In this document: positions 31,889 to 37,116 of the stretch, piece by piece
How the letters are laid out: each line of letters opens with the position of its first letter
Position numbering within the stretch: position 1 is the stretch's first letter
Assembly: GCA_938039145.1 (NCBI GenBank)
Contig: CALHVG010000033.1
Location: forward strand, 1 to 37,116
From: an uncultured Treponema sp.
Lineage (GTDB): Bacteria > Spirochaetota > Spirochaetia > Treponematales > Treponemataceae
DNA length: 37,116 bases
Reading direction: 5' to 3'
Translations under genes and position numbers: made by a program
Notes under the pieces: model-generated
Seen by the model: the letters and a program-made list of their open reading frames with translations, nothing else
The model's database searches: none
Told to the model about the DNA's origin: nothing

Positions 31889-32758
31889 ATGACATCGATG
31901 ACCGGATATGCCTATACGGAAAAATCTTTTGACGATTCTGTTGTTTCGGTAGAAATAAGGGCTGTGAACTCAAGGTTTCTTGAACTTACATTAAACCTTC
32001 CGTCTTTTCTTAATAAATCCGAATCGTATTTCAGGCGAAGGGTTTCGGATTCTGTTGTACGTGGAAAAATCGACGTGAACATTCACGTAAAGGAACTTGA
32101 ATCCACATTGAATGTAGTTCCCGACACGGTGGCGGCAAAATCCTATCTTGAGGCAATAAAAAAAATCGCTTTTTCCTGCGGCTACGACAGCACTTCGATT
32201 CCTCTTTCTCTTGTGATTTCGCAAGCCGGCGTTTTGAATATCGAAAAATCCTATGACTCGGAAAGGCTCATGTCGATGATAGAGCCAGTGTTCGAAGAGA
32301 CCCTTGAAAAATTCATCGATGACAGAAAAAGGGAAGGCGAGAACCTAAAGAAGGATATCAAGGAAAAACTTTCTGCGCTTTCATCATGCGCTGTCTTTTT
32401 CAAGGAATGGCAGCCGAAAATGGAAAGTCTTTTCAAGGCTCAGCTTGAGGGAAAATTCAAGGAACTTCTGGGAGACAGTATTGACGAAAACCGTATTCTG
32501 ACCGAGCTTTCTGCGATGCTTGTGAAATACACCATAAACGAAGAGATTGTCCGGCTTCAAAGCCACATCGATGCGATGGAAAACGAGCTTAGTTTAAATC
32601 CGACGCCCGGAAAGCGTCTTGATTTCATCTGTCAGGAAATGAACCGAGAGATTAACACAATCGGAAGTAAAAACCAGTTTTCTGAAGTCGGAAAAGTTGT
32701 AATAGATGCAAAAGACGCTCTTGAGAACATCAGGGAGCAGTCAAGAAATGTGGAGTAA
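31889..32758 (+). CDS. yicC: YicC-family endoribonuclease
   Basis: A 289-residue YicC protein. It has the family start MTSMTGYAYTEK, VEIRAVNSRFLELTLNLP (22-39), RGKIDVNIHV, and the C-terminal block GKRLDFICQEMNREINTIGSK. YicC is described as a hexameric endoribonuclease, linked to small-RNA decay in E. coli. GGAGG stands 6 bases before ATG. It lies 3 bp upstream of the cytidylate-kinase-like gene. YicC commonly lies beside a nucleotide kinase (gmk) in bacteria, so the pairing with another NMP-kinase-like gene is of note. Confidence 0.9.
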   Translation: MTSMTGYAYTEKSFDDSVVSVEIRAVNSRFLELTLNLPSFLNKSESYFRRRVSDSVVRGKIDVNIHVKELESTLNVVPDTVAAKSYLEAIKKIAFSCGYDSTSIPLSLVISQAGVLNIEKSYDSERLMSMIEPVFEETLEKFIDDRKREGENLKKDIKEKLSALSSCAVFFKEWQPKMESLFKAQLEGKFKELLGDSIDENRILTELSAMLVKYTINEEIVRLQSHIDAMENELSLNPTPGKRLDFICQEMNREINTIGSKNQFSEVGKVVIDAKDALENIREQSRNVE

Positions 32759-32761
32759 AAT

Positions 32762-33304
32762 ATGAGATTGAATGGAGAATTAAGGATAGCGATAAGCGGA
32801 AAATCGGGTTGCGGAAACACCACGGTGAGCGGACTTTTGAGCGAAAAACTCGGCGTGAAACTCATAAACTATACATTCCGTCAGCTTGCGGCGGAAAAAT
32901 CAATGACGCTTTCACAGGTCATCGAAAACGCGAAGACAGACGATTATTACGACAGGTATGTTGACACCCATCAGGTTGAGCTTGCAAAAAAAGAATCTTG
33001 CGTTCTTGGAAGCCGCCTTGCCGTCTGGATGCTAAAAGAAGCCGACTTCAAGGTGTATCTTTGTGCAAGCGACAAAACCCGCGCCATGCGAATATTTTCC
33101 AGGGAAGGCGGAAACCTTGAGGATATAAAGGCGTTCACTGCGATGCGTGATTCCGAGGACTCAAGGCGCTACATGAAACTTTACGGAATCGACAACGAAG
33201 ACTACGGCTTCTGCGATCTTATAGTCGATACAGACATTCACAGCCCGGAAAAAATCGTTGAGATGATTCTTTCCGAGCTTGAAAAGAGGAATTTCATATC
33301 GTAA
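32762..33304 (+). CDS. Cytidylate-kinase-like protein with a changed P-loop
   Basis: A 180-residue P-loop protein that looks like archaeal-type (d)CMP kinase: IAISGKSGCGNTTVSGLLSEKLGVKLINYTFRQLA at the start, YDRYVDTHQVELAKKESCVLGSRLAVWML in the NMP-binding region, and RDSEDSRRYMKLYGID near residue 130. The usual P-loop GxxxxGK[ST] reads GKSGCGNTT, so Asn19 stands where the phosphate-binding Lys should be; Lys14 lies in the loop. Kinase activity is therefore not assured. It follows yicC by 3 bp and ends 9 bp from the convergent clpX. Confidence 0.75.
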   Translation: MRLNGELRIAISGKSGCGNTTVSGLLSEKLGVKLINYTFRQLAAEKSMTLSQVIENAKTDDYYDRYVDTHQVELAKKESCVLGSRLAVWMLKEADFKVYLCASDKTRAMRIFSREGGNLEDIKAFTAMRDSEDSRRYMKLYGIDNEDYGFCDLIVDTDIHSPEKIVEMILSELEKRNFIS

Positions 33305-33313
33305 GCGGTAGGC

Positions 33314-34576
33314 TCAAGATGCTATCTGTTTTACCTTAATCAGTGATTTTAGATCCAAAGGTTTCTTCGTCTCTACAAGTTCCTTGGTTATCGTAAGGGA
33401 TTTTTTCCCATCTATGCTTGGAACTTCGTATGAAATATCCATAAGGCATTTTTCCACTATTGAACGAAGCCCTCGTGCTCCTGTTTTCTGCCTGATTGCT
33501 TCATCCGCAATCGCTTCGATCGCATCTTGTGTGAAATCCAAGTCCAAATCGTCCATGGCGAACGAAGCCTTGAACTGTTTTGTTATTGCGTTTTTCGGCT
33601 CTGTAAGGATTGAGATAAGGTCATCTTTCTGAAGGTCTTTCAACGCAACGGTGATTGGCATTCGTCCTATAAGTTCCGGTATTATTCCGAATTTAACCAA
33701 GTCGTCCGATGTGCAAAGGTTCAGAAGTTCCATGCGCTGCTCTTCCGTTATTTCGCCTACGTTCGAGCCGAAGCCCATGGAATGTTCCGCGGTGCGCTGC
33801 TCGATGATTTTATCAAGCCCCACGAACGCTCCGCCAAGTATGAAAAGGATATTCGTAGTGTCGAGCTGTAGCATTTCCTGGTTCGGATGCTTTCTTCCGC
33901 CCTGCGGAGGCACGCTTGCCTGCGTTCCTTCTATTATTTTAAGGAGGGCTTGCTGCACGCCTTCTCCGCTTACGTCGCGGGTTATTGATGTGTTTTCGCT
34001 TTTTCGTGCGATTTTGTCGATTTCATCGATGAAAATTATTCCTCTTTCCGCGGCGGCAATATTTCCGTTTGCCGCGTTTATGAGTTTAAGAAGAACATTT
34101 TCGACATCGTCGCCAACATATCCCGCCTCGGTAAGCGTTGTAGCATCTGCGATTGCAAACGGAACGTTGAGTTTTTGCGCCAAAGTTTTTGCAAGAAGCG
34201 TTTTTCCGGAGCCCGTAGGGCCGATTAAAAGTACATTCGATTTTTCTATCTTCACGTCATCGGAAGTCTGTTCAGTTTTCTTTACGGACATCCGCTTGTA
34301 ATGGTTGTAAACCGCCACGGAAAGAACTTTTTTTGCCTTGTCCTGCCCGACTACGTACTGGTCAAGATATTCTTTGAATTCTTTCGGAGTTGGAACTCCG
34401 TCAAGCGTTATCGGAGAAAGATTATTCTCTTCGTCATCGAGTATGCTTTGGCACACAGCGACACAGTTGTTGCATATGTGTATGTTTCCAGAAGGACCTG
34501 CGACAAGCCTTCGGGTGGCATCTGCAGGTTTTCCGCAAAATGAACAGTAAATGGTATCGCTTCCGAATCTTTTCAT
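33314..34576 (-). CDS. clpX: ATP-dependent Clp protease ATPase subunit ClpX
   Basis: A 420-residue unfoldase that feeds proteins to ClpP. The zinc-binding domain has Cys11, Cys14, Cys35 and Cys38. The AAA+ domain has Walker A GPTGSGKT (119-126, Lys125), the pore loop in ADATTLTEAGYVGDDVEN, Walker B GIIFIDEIDK, and the IGF-like ClpP-docking loop near IIEQRTAEHSMGFGSNV. It starts directly after the clpP stop codon, and GGAG near the end of clpP serves as its ribosome binding site. Full length. Confidence 0.97.
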   Translation of the reverse strand: MKRFGSDTIYCSFCGKPADATRRLVAGPSGNIHICNNCVAVCQSILDDEENNLSPITLDGVPTPKEFKEYLDQYVVGQDKAKKVLSVAVYNHYKRMSVKKTEQTSDDVKIEKSNVLLIGPTGSGKTLLAKTLAQKLNVPFAIADATTLTEAGYVGDDVENVLLKLINAANGNIAAAERGIIFIDEIDKIARKSENTSITRDVSGEGVQQALLKIIEGTQASVPPQGGRKHPNQEMLQLDTTNILFILGGAFVGLDKIIEQRTAEHSMGFGSNVGEITEEQRMELLNLCTSDDLVKFGIIPELIGRMPITVALKDLQKDDLISILTEPKNAITKQFKASFAMDDLDLDFTQDAIEAIADEAIRQKTGARGLRSIVEKCLMDISYEVPSIDGKKSLTITKELVETKKPLDLKSLIKVKQIAS

Positions 34577-35176
34577 CTATTTTTTTCTCCTGTCCATAAC
34601 GCTGTCGATGATTCCGTATGCTTTCGCATCCTGCGCTGTCATGAAAAAGTCACGTTCCATGTCTTTTCGAACTTCGTCTTCGTTTTTTCCCGTATGCTCA
34701 GAAAAATGCTTTACGGTAAGTTCTTTGAGCCGTCCGATTTCCTTTGCCTGAATTGAAATATCGCTTTCCTGACCTTCAACTCCGCCCCACGGCTGATGTA
34801 TCATGACCCTTGAGGAGGGAAGGGCATATCGCTTTCCTTTTGAGCCGCCTGCAAGAAGGAACGCACCCATGCTTGCCGCCTGTCCAAGACATATCGTCTG
34901 AACCGGACATTTTACGTATTGCATTGTGTCGTATATGGCAAGTCCCGCCGTTACAGAACCGCCCGGTGAATTGATGTAGATGCTTATATCTTTTTCAGGA
35001 TTCTCGGATTCAAGGAACAGAATCTGGGCTACCACCAGATTTGCGGATGTGTCGTTTATCTCTCCGTCTATGAATACAATCCTGTCTCGCAGGAGACGTG
35101 AGTAGATGTCGTAAAATCTTTCGCCGTTTCCGCTTTTTTCAATCACGCTTGGCATAAAGTACATGTTTTCGTTCAT
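34577..35176 (-). CDS. clpP: ATP-dependent Clp protease proteolytic subunit
   Basis: A 199-residue serine protease that forms tetradecamers. The catalytic triad is Ser102 (GQAASMGA), His127 (MIHQPWGG) and Asp176 (MERDFFM). ATG 35176 is chosen because AAGGAAGAG stands just upstream; the frame opens 17 residues farther back but those residues lie over the promoter. It has its own promoter, and it is joined to clpX. The tig gene is 81 bp upstream. Confidence 0.97.
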   Translation of the reverse strand: MNENMYFMPSVIEKSGNGERFYDIYSRLLRDRIVFIDGEINDTSANLVVAQILFLESENPEKDISIYINSPGGSVTAGLAIYDTMQYVKCPVQTICLGQAASMGAFLLAGGSKGKRYALPSSRVMIHQPWGGVEGQESDISIQAKEIGRLKELTVKHFSEHTGKNEDEVRKDMERDFFMTAQDAKAYGIIDSVMDRRKK

Positions 35177-35198
35177 TTTCTCTTCCTTGATGAAATTA

Positions 35199-35249
35199 AA
35201 TATAATCAAATGCCGCAGACAAGTCAAAATTATTCTGCGGATTTGACTT
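35199..35249 (-). promoter_or_regulatory. clpP-clpX promoter inside two crossing inverted repeats
   Basis: On the - strand TTGACT (35227-35222), 17 bp, TATATT (35204-35199). Two inverted repeats cross here, in the order A-B-A'-B' on the + strand: CCGCAGA (35213-35219), AAGTCAAA (35221-35228), TCTGCGG (35234-35240), TTTGACTT (35242-35249). One arm contains the -35 box. The arrangement suggests an operator or two alternative RNA hairpins in the tig-clpP read-through message. Confidence 0.65.
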
Positions 35250-35257
35250 TATCGCAA

Positions 35258-36616
35258 TCATTTTGCGGCGGAGAAGAGTTCTTCGAATGAAATCTTATCG
35301 CCTTTTACGACCTTGACTTCTTTGTAAAGCTCTTCGTAGAGTTTCTTTTCTTTTGTGTCGTCGATAAGGTATTCTTTTGAACGAGGATCGGAATAGTGCT
35401 TTTTAACTTCGTCCACGGTGATTCCGCCTTCGTCGGCTATCTTTTTATACGTCTCTTCTATTTCGTCGCTTGTAACCGAGATGTTTTTTGCTTTCATAAG
35501 GCTTTCCACGATTATCCTGCTTTTAAGCATTTTTTCGCTGTCCCCGGTCCATTCGGTGAGCATGGTTTCCTTTGTCTGCCCTGATGAAGTTATCATTTTC
35601 TCAAGTTGTTCCGGACTTGTCCTGAACTGTTGCGCCATCATGTTCCAGCGTCCCTCAAGTTCCATTTTTAGCATCGATGCGGGAATATCAAACGGATTTT
35701 TTTCTACAAGCTGCTCCAAAAGGGACTGGCTTTTGAGTTCCGCTATGCGTCTGTTTTTTGCGGTTTCCATGTTCCTTTCGATGTCTTTTTTCATGTCGTC
35801 CAATGTCTTGTATTTATCGCTTACATCCTGCGCAAGCTCGTCATCTATTTCCGGAAGTTTTCTTATCTTTGCGGCGGTAACTGTCACACTGATTTTTTTT
35901 GTCTTTCCGGCAAGGTCCTTGTCGGCTTCGTCATCGGAGTATTTCTTTGTTATTTCTTTTGTCTCGTTCTTTTTCATGCCGATGATATCGTCGTCGATTT
36001 TATAGATGTTTTCGCCGCTTCCGACGGTGAAAACAAAACCTTCTCGTTTTGAGCCTTTTATTTCTTTTCCCTCGTCGTCAAGTTCGCTGTAGTTTATGGT
36101 AACGATGTCGTCCTTCGAGACAGTCTCGCTGTCTTTTTTGTCCATCACCATGGCGTTCCTGAGCTGGATTTCTTTGAGCTCTTTTTCAATATCTTTTTCC
36201 CCGATAGTCACTTGCATCTCTTTCACGGTTATTCCATCGAAATCCTTTATTTCCACGGAAGGAAAAACATCGTAGGTCACGGAATAGGAAAAATCTTTTT
36301 GTGTATCGAATTCGGGCATGGAATCCATCGCAGGCTGCGCATACGGGAGAGGACGGTTCTCGCTTTCCTTTTCGAAGATTTCGTTCATTGATTTGTCTAT
36401 GAGTTCGCTCATTGAATCCGCTTTCAAGGAATCCCCGAATTTTCGTTCAAGTATGTTCTGAGGCACATGTCCTTTTCTGAAACCCGGAATCTGGGCGTGC
36501 TTGACATACTTTGCGATTGTAGCATTGTATGCTTCCTGGACATCTTTTTTTGACACGGTTACGGTCAATTTTACAGCAGATTTTTCAAGTTTTGTGAATT
36601 CCGTAGTGATTTTCAC
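35258..36616 (-). CDS. tig: Trigger factor (ribosome-bound chaperone)
   Basis: A 452-residue chaperone that meets new proteins at the ribosome exit. The N-terminal domain carries the ribosome-docking GFRKGHVP (45-52). The PPIase domain spans about 155-240 and is followed by the helical arms (DELAQDVSDKYKTLDDMKKDIERN). GTG 36616 is taken as the start since GGAG stands 6 bases before it; a TTG at 36628 overlaps that GGAG site. This places tig first in the tig-clpP-clpX cluster, an order seen in many bacteria. The PPIase domain is loosely conserved. A strong hairpin lies just before the ribosome binding site. Confidence 0.95.
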   Translation of the reverse strand: MKITTEFTKLEKSAVKLTVTVSKKDVQEAYNATIAKYVKHAQIPGFRKGHVPQNILERKFGDSLKADSMSELIDKSMNEIFEKESENRPLPYAQPAMDSMPEFDTQKDFSYSVTYDVFPSVEIKDFDGITVKEMQVTIGEKDIEKELKEIQLRNAMVMDKKDSETVSKDDIVTINYSELDDEGKEIKGSKREGFVFTVGSGENIYKIDDDIIGMKKNETKEITKKYSDDEADKDLAGKTKKISVTVTAAKIRKLPEIDDELAQDVSDKYKTLDDMKKDIERNMETAKNRRIAELKSQSLLEQLVEKNPFDIPASMLKMELEGRWNMMAQQFRTSPEQLEKMITSSGQTKETMLTEWTGDSEKMLKSRIIVESLMKAKNISVTSDEIEETYKKIADEGGITVDEVKKHYSDPRSKEYLIDDTKEKKLYEELYKEVKVVKGDKISFEELFSAAK

Positions 36617-36630
36617 TTTTATCTCCAATA

Positions 36631-36672
36631 AAAAGTCAAGGAAGAAAGCGTCAGCTTTCGAGTTGACTTTTT
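36631..36672 (-). promoter_or_regulatory. Leader hairpin immediately before tig
   Basis: On the - strand AAAAAGTCAA and TTGACTTTTT form the outer stem (36672-36663 and 36640-36631), and GAAAGC / GCTTTC with a TGAC loop form the inner one. Its 3' arm ends 5 nt before the GGAG site. It may act as an attenuator or control access to the ribosome binding site; neither has been shown. Confidence 0.55.
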
Positions 36673-36674
36673 AA

Positions 36675-36737
36675 GCCGTTCCTAAAACGGAAGTTTATGG
36701 AACGGCGGTATGATGAACAAGTTTGCGACGCAAACTC
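36675..36737 (-). repeat. Double-hairpin repeat upstream of tig
   Basis: A 17-bp palindrome AGTTTGCGACGCAAACT (36720-36736) lies beside GCCGTTCC (36675-36682) pairing with GGAACGGC (36699-36706). On the - strand the order is palindrome ending in ACTTG, then a GC-rich stem, the same plan as the copies at 66-143 and 294-381. Confidence 0.55.
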
Positions 36738-36739
36738 CA

Positions 36740-36811
36740 GGTAAGAAGGAAAGCGCAATTTCAATGCGTTTTTCGTCTTACCTCAAAATGCCTGAAAATT
36801 CAATCGGGCAT
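36740..36811. repeat. Two further hairpins upstream of tig
   Basis: GGTAAGA (36740-36746) pairs with TCTTACC (36776-36782), with inner AAA/TTT and CGCA/TGCG pairing. ATGCCTGA (36788-36795) pairs with TCGGGCAT (36804-36811) with one G-U pair. Neither is followed by a clear U-run. Confidence 0.55.
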
Positions 36812-36812
36812 A

Positions 36813-36847
36813 TATAAAAAAAGCGATTAAGTCGCCTTAATCGCTTT
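36813..36847 (-). terminator. Terminator of the tRNA-Gly array
   Basis: A perfect 12-bp stem, AAAGCGATTAAG with CTTAATCGCTTT (36820-36831 and 36836-36847), 4-nt loop. On the - strand it is followed by a T-run. It lies 9 bp past the last tRNA-Gly. Confidence 0.9.
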
Positions 36848-36855
36848 CAGGGTAG

Positions 36856-36927
36856 AGCGGAAAACGGGAGTCGGACCCGCGACATCCACCTTGGCAAGGT
36901 GGCGCTCTACCACTGAGCTATTTCCGC
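36856..36927 (-). tRNA. tRNA-Gly (GCC), copy nearest tig
   Basis: Full cloverleaf on the - strand: acceptor GCGGAAA / TTTCCGC, D arm GCTC / GAGC, anticodon stem CCACC / GGTGG with loop TTGCCAA (anticodon GCC), T arm GCGGGTCCGACTCCCGT. Discriminator U; CCA is not encoded. Confidence 0.97.
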
Positions 36928-36959
36928 AAGATTGGCGTTAGTCGGCCATTTATAAAAAG

Positions 36960-37031
36960 AGCGGAAAACGGGAGTCGGACCCGCGACATCCACCTTGGCA
37001 AGGTGGCGCTCTACCACTGAGCTATTTCCGC
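36960..37031 (-). tRNA. tRNA-Gly (GCC), second copy
   Basis: Identical in sequence to the copy at 36856-36927, with an identical 33-bp spacer, so the repeat unit is exactly 104 bp. GCC reads the Gly codons GGC and GGU. Confidence 0.97.
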
Positions 37032-37063
37032 AAGATTGGCGTTAGTCGGCCATTTATAAAAAG

Positions 37064-37116
37064 AGCGGAAAACGGGAGTCGGACCCGCGACATCCACCTT
37101 GGCAAGGTGGCGCTCT
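37064..37116 (-). tRNA. tRNA-Gly (GCC), third copy, cut by the window end
   Basis: The first 52 bases of the + strand pattern match the two complete copies exactly. The 5' end of the tRNA lies beyond the window, and there may be more copies. Confidence 0.93.

Noticed and set aside
35221..35249. CtsR-like operator at clpP
   Set aside because: CtsR sites are direct repeats of GGTCAAA; here AAGTCAAA faces TTTGACTT as an inverted repeat and no ctsR or mcsAB gene is visible.
36856..37116. Tandem 104-bp units as a CRISPR array or minisatellite
   Set aside because: Each unit contains a complete tRNA-Gly cloverleaf and the spacers are identical, unlike CRISPR spacers.

Overview
This is a stretch of spirochaete chromosome, most likely from a host-associated, carbohydrate-degrading Treponema (gut or rumen type). 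The evidence is the mix of treponeme-like housekeeping proteins, relaxed lipoprotein signals, two bactofilins, and local gene orders. Blocks such as HU-lnt-bactofilin-rho-rpmE, CapD-SpsC-like-molybdenum-hydroxylase-like genes, rimP-nusA-infB-rbfA-truB and tig-clpP-clpX resemble blocks I recall from Treponema pallidum; this was not checked by search. No phage, insertion sequence, CRISPR array or plasmid module is visible.

Layout. 1-510: a non-coding leader with a duplicated, double-hairpin repeat and a good promoter. 511-6261: a 1,916-residue starch-degrading lipoprotein that carries two different GH13 barrels, one isoamylase-like and one plant-type alpha-amylase-like. 6331-11326: rpsT, HU, lnt, bactofilin, rho and rpmE on the + strand, each control point with recognisable promoters, terminators or leader structure. 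11467-12949 (-): an RlmK-type 23S rRNA methyltransferase and a small unknown gene. 13232-13304 (-): tRNA-Pro(UGG). 13573-14424 (+): purC.

14457-20703 (-): one tight operon, CapD-like sugar dehydratase, SpsC/DegT-like sugar aminotransferase, then three subunits related to xanthine dehydrogenase/CO dehydrogenase. The large subunit has lost the usual molybdenum-cofactor motifs and the catalytic Glu, and the iron-sulfur subunit is changed at one cluster-2 ligand and at the Gln beside the cofactor, while the FAD subunit looks intact. This is the best candidate in the window for an undescribed system: a redox complex that no longer does hydroxylase chemistry, tied to nucleotide-sugar synthesis.

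20799-27091 (+): rimP-nusA-infB-rbfA-truB, a translation/transcription operon with a terminator-like hairpin in its leader and a zinc-ribbon tail on NusA. 27164-29638 (-): bactofilin, a TPR protein and an MtaB-type tRNA methylthiotransferase. 29903-33304 (+): small acetyltransferase, murC, yicC and a cytidylate-kinase-like protein with an Asn in place of the P-loop Lys. 33314-36616 (-): tig, clpP, clpX (transcribed in that order). 36617-36855: a dense set of hairpins. 36856-37116 (-): a tandem tRNA-Gly(GCC) array in exact 104-bp units, cut by the window end.
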